From Epiperipatus broadwayi (Eukaryota > Onychophora > Udeonychophora > Euonychophora > Peripatidae), in assembly GCA_028023455.1 (NCBI GenBank), contig JAQFVV010000001.1, positions 25,533,401 through 25,597,400 on the forward strand: a stretch of 64,000 nt of DNA. Direction: 5' to 3'. This document shows positions 1-9,304 of this stretch, piece by piece. The translations under genes were made by a program, and so were the position numbers. Under the pieces are notes generated by a model. That model did not search any database. It had not been told where the DNA came from and saw only the letters and a program-made list of their open reading frames with translations. Each line of letters begins with the position of its first letter. Positions within the stretch are counted from its first letter, which is position 1.

Positions 1-34
1 GTTGTTATTATTATTATTATTGTTGTTGTTGTTG

Positions 35-96
<62 letters not shown>

Positions 97-97
97 G

Positions 98-137
<40 letters not shown>
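1..137. repeat. TTA/TTG trinucleotide microsatellite
   Basis: An almost uninterrupted run of TTA units with a few TTG units at the start and near position 100. It adjoins the tail of a Penelope-like copy that ends here. Confidence 0.95.
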
Positions 138-138
<1 letters not shown>

Positions 139-156
139 AATTTACACTATGTATAC

Positions 157-490
157 ATTCTCTCATTCATCTTTTTTTATCTTGTAACTACTATCTATTG
201 TCAAACAAACATTCATATATATATATTAGAGCTCTTTATTTATTATTTTATTGATTTTTTCTCAATTTTATCAAAACATTGACCATAATAAAATATATAT
301 ATATCCATTATACATTCTCTTATTCATCTTTTTTTTATCTTATAACTACTATCTTTCAACCCACAAACAATTCCTGCCTTATGCTATCAATACATATACA
401 TACTTATATATTCATATATATTAAGGCTTCCAATTATCTAACAGTGATCATTTTCCTCCCAATTTTATCCAACCATTGACCATACTAATG
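157..490 (-). repeat. Tandemly duplicated 3' tail of a Penelope-like element
   Basis: Two diverged direct copies of a tail unit (about 157-290 and 307-490) can be aligned. Both contain the block reading ATTCATCTTTTTTTATCTT and both end in a CATTGACCAT block next to an (AT)n run. The unit nearest 490 joins directly to the C-terminal end of the reading frame at 448-726. The same tail block recurs at 4685-4854 and at about 8950-9000. Tandem partial copies are typical of how Penelope-like elements insert. Confidence 0.6.
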
Positions 491-1765
491 CATTTATCTA
501 TGTTTTCTTGTATATATAATGTTTCATAATATTTTTTATCTTTAAAATTTTTACTATACTGTACTATGTTTACATTTTTCTCACAATTTATTATATTCCC
601 TGTTTCTAAATAATGATTATATGGTACAGACTTAGTATCTTTTCTTTTTATTACTCTGTTACATTTTTTAGCTCTTTCAATTGCACTTTTCTCTGATATA
701 TATATATATATCATTGCATTTGTCACATGCAGTCATATAAACAATTCCTATTCTATCCATTTTCTTAAATCTTTACTATACTTCAGCTGAATAGGGAATT
801 GACATCCACTTCTTAACTTTATATATTCTCTTATTCTTTCCTTTTATATAATTTCAATTTCTGGTATGCAAAATTTTCCTAATTACTTTTCCATTATAAT
901 CAATTTTAATATATTCTTTCTCAATTTCTATTTCCTGAATATATGCCTCTTTTTATTTAAACTGAGTCTATCATTTTTAATTTTAAAACATTTCAAAGCT
1001 GACATTTTTTGAGACCATGGCTGGTTTAATTTAGGATCAATTACCTTTTAATATTTTTATTCTTAATGAACTGCTTTTTATATATTTCCCTTTACACTTT
1101 TAATTAAATACAAGTCTAAAATTTTTAATCCCTTCTTTTCTTTTTCTATAGTAAATGCAATATTATACCTATTATTATTTAACTCTTTAAATTCATTCAT
1201 TATACTCCTACTATTTCCCATTATAATTATGCCATCTACATATCTATAATACTGCAAAATTTATTCATTTTTAATATATTTATCAGTTATATTTTCCTCA
1301 ATAAAATCAATAATAATTAATGACATAATGTCACTTACTGAACACCCCATAACCACATAACCCACTCTTTTTTAATCTTCCAAAAATTCATCTTGTATTT
1401 AAAATGTAATGTTTCATTTATAAGTACCAATGCTTTTTCAGTAATTTTTATCCAACAACTTGGAAGCTTACCACTTTTTTTTAATTTTCCCAATAACTGT
1501 TTTAATACTTTTTTTTTGATACATTCTGGTACATTTTCTTAATATCAAATAAAGCAATAATACTATTTTAATTAAATTTAACAAAGCTTAACTTTTTTAC
1601 AATTGCCTCTGAATTCTTAATGCAGTATTTTCCAAACCATATCATACTAATAATTGGGCTATATATTATATTACACAAACCAGTTAAAAATTTAATTATT
1701 AAAATTCATAGCAAGTCTTACAGGCATATTATCTTTATGGGGTTTTAAGTTTCCCAAATACACAT
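448..1765 (-). pseudogene. Penelope-like element copy 1: reverse transcriptase and GIY-YIG endonuclease remnant
   Basis: On the minus strand, pieces of a Penelope-like polyprotein can be read in order. They are a frame matching the RT finger/palm region (an IIALFDIKKMY block near 1530-1560), the RT catalytic box at 1231-1248 reading YRYVDG where YVDD is expected, and a C-terminal endonuclease frame at 448-726 with IYIYIS in place of the YIG motif and an IKRKDTKS block. Several frameshifts and stops break the frame. In the family the RT copies RNA onto a nick made by the GIY-YIG nuclease. The second acidic residue of the RT box is lost, so this copy is dead. Its 5' end is truncated near 1765, head to head with copy 2. 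It also preserves the empty sites of two insertions found in copy 2. The family call is firm; the ends are approximate. Confidence 0.75.
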
Positions 1766-2517
1766 GGATGTTCAAATATATAAATTGATTAAGTAATAAG
1801 AAAACAAACAAATTGATTAATGAAAGTGAATACAGATTTTTATATCTTACTGCATTTGAACATCTATGTGCATTTGGAAAAGTTAAAACACATAAGAATA
1901 ATATGCCTCTAAGACTTGTTATGGATTTAATAATTATATTTTAATGTTTTGTGTAATATAATATATAAAAAAATTGTTAGTACAATAGGGTTTAGTAAAT
2001 ATTGCATTAAGAATTCAGATGAGATTGTAGATAAGTTAATTTTGATAAAATTGAATCGAAATAGTATTATTGCTTTATTATATATTGTCCAAAATGTACC
2101 AGAAGGTACCAAGAAAAAAAGTATTAAAATAATTAATAATAAAAATTAAAAAAATGATAAACTTTCAGATAGTTGGATAAAGGTTATTGAAAATCATTGG
2201 TACTTATAAATGAAAATTTTAAATACAAGATGGATTTTTGGAAAATTGAAAAAAAGTGTGTTATGCCATGTTCAGTAAGTGGCATTACATCATCAATAAT
2301 GGTTGCTTCTATTGAGGAAAATATAATTGATAAATATATTAAGAATAAAAAAAATTTGCAATATTATAGATATAAATGAAATACACAGGCTTATATATAC
2401 CTGTGTCTATATATGTAATAGATAGGGTATGAGCACAGACTTTCATATGACCCACCACTCTTCACACTATCTCATAACACTGATACACTTGAACACACAT
2501 ATGTGGAAAAGATAAAT

Positions 2518-2572
2518 AATCACCAATATACGTATTTCATGCTAAACCAGCAATCATCAGTTGGTCCAGATT
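2518..2572 (-). ncRNA. Type I hammerhead ribozyme, family A, intact
   Basis: Read on the minus strand: stem I 5' side AAUC-UGG-ACCAA (2572-2561), core CUGAUGA (2560-2554), stem II UGCU/AGCA closed by GGUUU (2553-2539), core GAA plus A15.1, and a minimal stem III AUA-CG-UAU, then H17 = A at 2527. Stem I 3' side UUGGU-GAUU (2526-2518) pairs with ACCAA and AAUC across a three-base bulge, where hammerheads make loop contacts. Every invariant core base is present. Predicted cleavage falls between 2527 and 2526. The assignment is from base pairing read by eye. Confidence 0.85.
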
Positions 2573-2612
2573 ACCATCTCTACACATATTTGCTACAAGT
2601 GATCAGATATAT

Positions 2613-2667
2613 ATTAAGATAGCACTGATGATTTCTGGTTTAGCATGAAATACGTATATTGGTGATT
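2613..2667 (+). ncRNA. Hammerhead ribozyme relic, family A, opposite strand of the same palindrome
   Basis: The right arm repeats the ribozyme in plus orientation: CUGAUGA at 2625-2631, GAAA at 2647-2650, UACGUAUA at 2651-2658 and UUGGUGAUU at 2659-2667. The stem I 5' side (AUAGCA before the core) no longer matches, and stem II has a U in place of G. It marks where the two arms were joined inside the ribozyme and is probably inactive. Confidence 0.6.
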
Positions 2668-2922
2668 ATTTATCTTTTTCCACATATGTGTGTTCAAGTG
2701 TATCAGTGTTATGAGATAGTGTAGAGAGTGGTGGGTCATGTGAAAGTCTGTGCTCATACCCTGAATATTATAGATATGTAAATGGCATAATTATAATGGC
2801 GAATAGTGGGAGTATTTTGAATGCATTTAAAGAGTTAAATAATAATAGATATAATATTTTTTTACAATAGAAAAAGAAGAGAAGGGATTAAAATATTTAG
2901 ATTGTATTTAAATAAAGATGTA

Positions 2923-2958
<36 letters not shown>

Positions 2959-3412
2959 TTAAACAATTCATTAAAAATAAAAATATTAAAGGGATAATTG
3001 ATTCTAAATCATACCAGCCGTGGTATTAAAAAATGGCAGCATTGAAAAGTTTTAAAAGTAAAAGTGATAGCTCAGATTAAATAAATAAGAGGCATATGTA
3101 CAAAAAATAGAAATTGAGAAAGAATATGTTGAAATTGATTATAATGAAAAAGTAATTAGAAAAATTTTAAATACTGGAAATGGAAATTATATAAGGAAAA
3201 AATAAGAGCATAAATAGAGTTAAGAAGTGGATTTCAATTCCCTATTCACTTGAAATATATAAGATATTGAATAAATATCAGTTAAGTGATGAAGTGAATA
3301 TAGGATGGAAGTATAGTAAAGATTTAAGAAAATGGATATGCAATGCAAAAATGAATGATAATATTGGTAATAGAATAGGAATTGTTTATATAATTATAGG
3401 TGACAAATGCAA

Positions 3413-3414
<2 letters not shown>

Positions 3415-3497
<83 letters not shown>
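3415..3497. repeat. (AT)n microsatellite inside the GIY-YIG endonuclease frame
   Basis: A run of about 40 AT units starting right after the codons for DKCND. In frame it reads alternating Ile and Tyr, the residues of the YIG motif region that it has overrun. A short (AT)n run occupies the same codons in the minus-strand copy near 697-711. Confidence 0.9.
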
Positions 3498-3500
<3 letters not shown>

Positions 3501-3719
3501 AGGAAAAATATTAAAAAGTGTGACTGAAAGCGCTAATGAACATAATAAAGCAATAAAAAGAAAAGATACTAAGTCTGGACCATATAATTATTATTTAGGA
3601 TCAGGGAATATAATAAATTGTGAGGAAAATATAAAAGTAATAAAGTGTAGTAAAAATTTTAAAGAAAGAAAATATTATAAAACATTATATATACAAGAAA
3701 ACATAGATAAATGAATTAA

Positions 3720-4681
3720 CTCTTTCTTATTGCAGCCTAAACTCAAACATTTCAGCATTTTCTGACATTTTCCTTTGTCTCACACATCAACATAAAATAT
3801 ATGATTAAATGATTATTACTTATCAGAAAATGATAAATTTGACTTTGTTTGATAGATATTTTTGTTTACTACTGAAATAAAATTTAAATGTTTACATTTT
3901 GTTTCTATAAATATTTAAAAATTAGATCATAATCAACACAAAAAGATTACATGTCATCATTTCAGAAAGATTATTTTCTTATAGTGTTAAATGAGTGTTG
4001 ATGAGTTTATAGTGAAAGATTATTTTCAGTTTACAAAATCAATGAAATCTTCATTATTTCTGATTATTTTTAAAAATTTAAAGACGTATTTATTTATTTC
4101 TTTTATATCTAACAAATTATGTTTTCAAAGTTTAAAATTTTTGAATATTTATTGCAAAATTGTAATATTTTTATACTTGTAAATATAAGTAGATTGCTTA
4201 CGTGGAAGCTAAATTTCTAAATAGTTTAAGGCTATGCTATATTCATGTTAGCTGTTTATATAACATTATATCTTTGAAAATAAAGTATTTCCATTCAAAA
4301 TAAATTATTAATAATTTATATTTTTTAATATCCAATCAATATAGTATAAATTATTGCAAAAAAATATCAAAAACTTTATTAAATTCACAAATAAACACTT
4401 TGGGTTATTGGGACTATTTTCTCTAAACAATGTATTAACTTGCCAAGCATTTTACCACCTGACCTTGGAACAATGGTTGAACATGTCCAGGTGGGGATTA
4501 TGTCTTTTTAAGAGTGGGTTTTTTTTTAATTTCCTGCCATCTATTGTAATTTTTTGAACAAAATTTTTATATAATAAAATATACAAAAAATACACATTTT
4601 AACATATAATACTTGTGGAAAAATTCACCAGGGGGCAAATTGGCCAAAAAACGTAAAATTGCTTACTAAAATTATGAAAGG
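3720..4681. mobile_element. piggyBac-like non-autonomous element (TTAA target duplication)
   Basis: A 962-bp insertion flanked by TTAA at 3716-3719 and 4682-4685. Its ends are short inverted repeats, CTCTTTCTTA at the left and, read inward from the right, CCTTTCATAA. TTAA duplication with CCYTTT-type ends is characteristic of piggyBac. Removing it restores colinearity with the paralogous Penelope copy around position 483, so the ends are exact. The interior is AT-rich and I see no transposase domain. The longest frame (4354-4557) is not recognisable. It is best read as a MITE or internally decayed copy. Confidence 0.75.
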
Positions 4682-4854
4682 TTAATATAAGCAATGGTAA
4701 AATACAATTGGGAGATAATGGTCACTATTAGATAATTAAAAGCTGAAATATATATGAATATATAGGTATATATATATGTATTGATAGTATAAGACAGGAA
4801 TTGTTTGGTTAATAGATAGTAGTTATAAGATAAAAAAATATAAATAAGAAAATA
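4682..4854 (+). repeat. Tail of Penelope-like copy 2, left of the Merlin insertion
   Basis: Homologous to the reverse complement of 307-490 (CAATGGT... then ATTGGGAG, then the block TAGATAGTAGTTATAAGAT). It ends exactly where the Merlin inverted repeat begins, so Merlin landed in or next to this tail. A related tail block resumes at about 8950. Confidence 0.65.
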
Positions 4855-7800
4855 GGTAGTTGTGGAGTATGTTCTTGATCGCCACCAGGCAATGCTGCAG
4901 TACCATCAACAACCAGCCCAAAGATTGCAAGTGATAAATTTCTATCTAAAAGTGGCTGAAAATTAACAAATGAAAATGCCTGGGGCAATGTGTATCCAAC
5001 AAATACATTGGAAATACAAATTATAAAAAACAAACAAACAAGAAAGTCCTGTAAAATTCAAATTAAAAAAAACAAAAATTGGTAAAAATAAGACAAACAC
5101 AGACCCCTCTAAAATCAAGAATTCTTCACTTAAATCGAAAAACGAAATTGCCTGAAACAATGTATAACCAACAAATGCATGAAAAGTACAAATTATAAAA
5201 AAAAAACCAAAAAAATACTATAAAATTAAAATTAAAAAAAAAACAGAGATCTGTAAAATACGACAAACACAGACACCCCCTAGAAATTGCCATATGCATG
5301 TACAATCACATTCAAAAGCGATTAATTGATCTCTGCTTTGAAATTATGGCATATCATTTAAATTCATTGATATTTAAAAATAAAAAGCAACACACAACAA
5401 ATAATTACCATCATAAAATTACCCATCCCCCAAGTAAGAAACCATTAACAATGGTGAAAGATTGAAAATCCAAAAACAGAATTTCATCAAATTATTTAGT
5501 TTTCAACATTTGCGAATAAGCATCTGCATTCACATTCAAAAGCAATTAATTGGTCTCTGTTTTGAAATTATGGCATATCATTTAAATTCATTGATATTTA
5601 AAAAATAAAAAGCAATATACAAAAAATAATTACCAATGTCTTTCCAGGCATTTTGAAATTTGCAGTTTTTTCAGTTCAAGAAATTGTTTTTCATGTGAAA
5701 AGTCAGTACCGAAAAGTCAGTGACATCACATTTTGAAAGTACAAAGTGTGACATGAAATAGAAAAAGATTATTTGCAGCATAAACATCCATTAGCTATCA
5801 AAAAATAAAATAAATTAAAAATCCATTAGCTTTTACAACTTTTCTTTAAAATTATAAAATTTAGCTTTCTATTGTTAAACTTTTTAACTTAGCTCAACAA
5901 AGGTGATTCCCAAGTGAATGAAAAATGGTTCTGTAAAAAAGCATTTATTTTCACTCTAAAACCAAATTTATTTTAGAAATTACCATTTAATGTACTTGCA
6001 AAAGTTAAAAACTGGTAATTAGTTACCTAAACAATTCATCATATATGTATGTTATATTAAATTCTTAGGAAAATACTGAATTAAATCCATACACATATAC
6101 CAAATAAAAATTCAAAAAGAGAAATATAATGGCACCATATTATATTAGATCACAGTTTGTACTTATGAATGAAATATAATGTAATAGATATTTACCATAA
6201 AAAATATAATTTCCAAAGCTGACAAATTTAATCAAAATGTAACTGAACTAGTCTTTTGAAATACCTGCTTAGTTTTATTATGATGTGTTAATTATTTTGT
6301 ACTGCTAGAAATACAAGTTGTTGGGATTATTTTTATTTTTTGACAGAGTTAATATGGATTATTGTCTTATGCAGATGAATACAACATTAAACATGCACAA
6401 ATTTTCAGGCAACATTTTAAAATCCTGTGCTGAAATATCAGTAGCAGTTGAAATTTAAGTAGCATCTTTTACATAGTCTTCTTTTTTGACTCAAAGTAAT
6501 AAAAATTTGGGATCTTCCAAAGACTGAACCTGAATCAGTGGAGTTTCTCCAAAGTAAAAGTATTCCACCTTCTCAAAATGTATGTGTCAATGGCCATGAA
6601 ATTAAAGTTTATGTGAATCCAAGGCACAATGGAGGTACAATATTTTTGGGTGTCAATGTTTTATAGCACTTTGGAAAGGAACCTAGTTTGAAGGCTGGAA
6701 ATTGTCATTTGTCACAGACATCTGAATCATTTACTATTAGAGTAGAAACCAATTGGTCATGAAATCAGGAAAAATGATATGGATTTGGACAAGAAGACTG
6801 TTGTTGCATGGAAGCAATATTTGAGAGAATCTTGTAAAGAAAATCTGCTATCTCATCCATCCTGCAAAATTGGAGGCCCAGGTAAAAATTGTAGAGGTCA
6901 ACAAAACTTTATTCACTAAATGCAAAAACCAACAGGGAAGAATTCTTCCTCAACAGAGGTTATTTGATGATTTATATAGGGAAATGAAAGAGGGTTTCAC
7001 TGTTGCTATTCCAGGTTCAACAGCTTATGTTCTTTTAGATGCCATTAAAGAACATGTAGCACCAGGATCCTCCATATATTCTGACTGCTGGAAGGCCTAC
7101 AAAAGTGTGGAATTGAATGCTGCAGATTATTAACATTTTAAAGTAAATCATTCTTACAATTTTGTTGATCCTTCTACTGGAGCCCATACCCAAAATGTAG
7201 AAAGACTTTGGGAGCTTTTAAAATGGTGCAATAAATGAGAGAGGGGGACCACTCAACATTACCTGGATTCATACTTAGGTGAATTCATGTGGTTATGACT
7301 GCATCATGGAAAAGATCTATTCGATGCAATATTGCAAGCCATTAATATACCACCAGTCTAAATTTTACAATTTCTAAATTATAATCTGCTAATTTCTGCC
7401 ATCTTTTGCTGTATTTTTTTAAATCAAATAACCACCATTTTTTAATCTTCTGTTATTATTTAAGTGTGTTAAAATCTGTTTCAATAACCTTCAAAATTTG
7501 AATGTTTTTCTAAATAATTTATTTTGTACTGAAAGCCTACGAACTTGAACCTTCTTTTTGTCTATTTTTTTGCAGAATTATAATTATTTACTAATTGTAA
7601 TCTGATCTTCATTTCTTCCATCTTTGCTGTATTTTTTAAACCAAATAACCACCATTACTTAATCTTCTGTTACTATTTGGGTTAAAATCTGTTCTCTAAA
7701 AATGTGAACTCTAAATCTAAATAATAATCTTTTTATGGATTTTTATGCTGAAAACATTCAAGTGCCTACTAAGGTAAATTTTATAATTTTAAAGAAAAGT

Positions 7801-8926
7801 TGTAAAAGCTAATGGATATTTAATTCATTTTATTTTTGATAGCTAATGGATTTTTATGCTGCAAATAATCTTTTTCTATTTCACATCACACTTTGTACTT
7901 TCAAAATATGTCATAGAATTTTTGGTATCAACTTTTCACATGAAAAACAATTTTTTGAACTGAAAAAACTGCAAACATCGACATACCTGGAAAGACATTG
8001 GTAATTATTTTTTATGTAATTGCTTTTTATTTTTTAAATATTGATAAATTTAAATGATTTGCAAATGTTGAAAATCTTTTATATTTTAAGTATTAGACAT
8101 AATTTGTCAATTTCAGCTATTTTGGGAAGAGGAGTAGATTTTACATTGGTAATTATTTTTTGTGTATTGCTTTTTATTTTTTAAATATTGATGAATTTAA
8201 ATGATATGCCATAATTTCAAAACAGAGACCAATTAATTGCTTTTGAATGCGATTGCAGATGCTTATTTGCAAATGTTGAAAGCTAAATATTTGATGTAAT
8301 TCTGTTTTTGGATTCTCCACCATGCACCATTGTTAATGGTTTCTTACTTGGGGGAGGGGTAGATTTTATGTTGGTAATTATTTTTGTGTATTGCTTTTTT
8401 ATTTTTTAAATATTGATGAATTTAAATGATATGCCACAATTTTAAAGCAGAGAACAATTAATTGCTTTTGAATATGATTGTAGATGCATATGGCAATTTG
8501 TAGGGGGGGGGATGTCTGTGTTTGTCATAGTTTTACTGATTTCTGTTTTTTTTAATTTGAATTTTATAGCATTTTCTTGTTTTTTTTTTATAATTTGTAC
8601 TTTCGATGTATTTGTTGGATAAATATTTTCCTCAGGCAATTTCATTTTTTGATTTAAGTGAAGAAATCTTGATTTTAGGGGGGAGTGTTTGTCATATTTT
8701 CACCAATTTCTGTTTATTTTAATTAGAATTTCATAGAATTTTCTTGTTTTTTTTTTATAATTTGTACTTTTGATGTATTTGTTGGATATACATTGCCTCA
8801 GGCATTGTTATTTGTCAATTTTCAGCCATTTTTGGATAGAAATTTATCACTTTCAAGCTTTGGGACAGTTGTTGATGGTGCCACAACATAACCTGGTGGT
8901 GATTGAGCACATACTCCGCAGCTACC
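4855..8926 (+). mobile_element. Merlin-family DNA transposon with 1 kb inverted arms
   Basis: The termini are inverted repeats: GGTAGTTGTGGAGTATGT at 4855-4872 and its imperfect complement ending GCTACC at 8926. Inverted homology continues inward for roughly 1 kb on each side (about 4855-5868 against 7771-8926), with small direct subrepeats inside the right arm, for example the block GGTAATTATTTTTT near 8000, 8150 and 8375. Between the arms lies a plus-strand ISXO2-like transposase relic (6478-7365). Flanks AGAAAATA (left) and AGAAATATA (right) look like a blurred 8-9 bp target duplication, as expected for Merlin, though an AT repeat has altered the right side. TIRs and transposase type agree with Merlin. 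Confidence 0.8.
6478..7365 (+). pseudogene. Merlin / IS1595-type (ISXO2-like) DDE transposase, broken
   Basis: Reading in order across frameshifts, I see HEIRKNDMDLDKKTVVAWKQ and NLLSHPSCKIGGPGK (about 6760-6885). These are followed, after a one-base frame change, by KIVEVNKTLFTKCKNQQGR (from about 6885), then TVAIPGSTAYVLLDAIKEH, SIYSDCWKAY (about 7072-7100), an in-frame stop, and [15 protein letters not shown] (about 7181-7225). The family consensus has VEIDE at the first catalytic aspartate. Here that residue is Asn (VEVN), so the first D of the DDE triad is lost. The second (SDCW) and third (HTQNVE) positions are retained. The N-terminal helix-turn-helix and zinc-ribbon part upstream of 6700 is too decayed to read. 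The product would have cut and joined the element's TIRs. This copy is inactive. Confidence 0.8.
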
Positions 8927-8939
8927 AGAAATATATATA

Positions 8940-9007
8940 TATATATTAATATTATCAATGGTTTAATAAAATTTGGGAGGAAAATTATCAATGTTAGAAA
9001 ATGTTAT
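8940..9007 (+). repeat. Penelope-like tail fragment right of Merlin
   Basis: The block CAATGGTTTAATAAAATTTG with GGAGGAAAATTATCA matches the tail block at 440-480 read on the opposite strand. With 4682-4854 it suggests that Merlin inserted between tandem tail units. Confidence 0.5.
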
Positions 9008-9304
9008 TAAACAGGCTAAGCTCTCCATCCAGTAGTCTCACTCAGTACAAGCCAGAGTAATCAATGGATGACATAAGGCTTGTACATAAATTCCCCTAGT
9101 GCCTACTCATCCAATATCCCCAGACCAGTTTCTAGGTACAGTGCTCTTCGATATAAAGCTTCTCACTGATGAAGGCCACAAGCTAGAATATTGTATAAGT
9201 AAGCACTAGATAGGGTTTTTATGCACAAGCCTTTTGGCTTCCATTGATTACTCTGGCTTGCACTGAGTGGCACTACTGTATGGAGAGTTTTGTCTGTTTA
9301 AATC
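9008..9304. mobile_element. Family D foldback repeat, palindromic copy with split hammerheads
   Basis: The ends are inverted repeats (TAAACAGGC at the left, GTCTGTTTA at the right), and the arms 9020-9090 and 9215-9298 pair almost throughout (for example AGCCAGAGTAATCAATGGAT against ATTGATTACTCTGGCTTG). The left arm holds, on the minus strand, the 3' half of the family D hammerhead (GAAAC..GUC then UGGGGA, 9132-9117). The right arm holds, on the plus strand, the 5' half (CUGAUGA, stem II, GAA, about 9163-9184). The palindrome centre therefore cuts through the ribozyme, and neither strand has a complete one. Confidence 0.65.

Larger units (their letters stand above)
2374..2763 (-). mobile_element. 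Family A palindromic hammerhead-ribozyme retroelement (retrozyme-like), copy 1
   Basis: A 390-bp foldback element with a 14-bp target duplication, AATATTATAGATAT, at 2360-2373 and 2764-2777. The two arms (about 2426-2553 and 2640-2760) are near-perfect inverted repeats starting GGTATGAGCACAGAC. The left arm runs into a complete minus-strand hammerhead (2518-2572). Beyond the left arm lies an unpaired tail containing a short hairpin, CACAGG...CCTGTG at 2383-2404, which is the 3' end when read in ribozyme orientation. The same tail is found at the 3' end of the copy at 40960-41271. No coding capacity is visible. Because the paralogous Penelope copy at about 1240-1262 lacks this insert, the ends are exact. 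Confidence 0.85.
1780..3714 (+). pseudogene. Penelope-like element copy 2: RT and GIY-YIG endonuclease remnant, interrupted
   Basis: This copy is homologous to the minus-strand copy at 448-1765 over its whole length. Readable blocks are HKNNMPLRLVM near 1890-1925, NSIIALL near 2062-2082, the RT catalytic box at 2769-2786 (YRYVNG, YVDD expected), an FTIEKE block near 2860, and the endonuclease at 3267-3714 with GIVYIIIGDKCND (the GIY half) and EHNKAIKRKDTKSG. The YIG half has been replaced by a long (AT)n tract. A palindromic repeat (2374-2763) splits the frame just before the RT catalytic box, and a piggyBac-like element follows at 3720. Both catalytic centres are damaged and frameshifts are common, so it is not functional. 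Confidence 0.75.

Noticed and set aside
1-137. A CRISPR-like or satellite array
   Set aside because: It is a plain trinucleotide microsatellite with no spacers.
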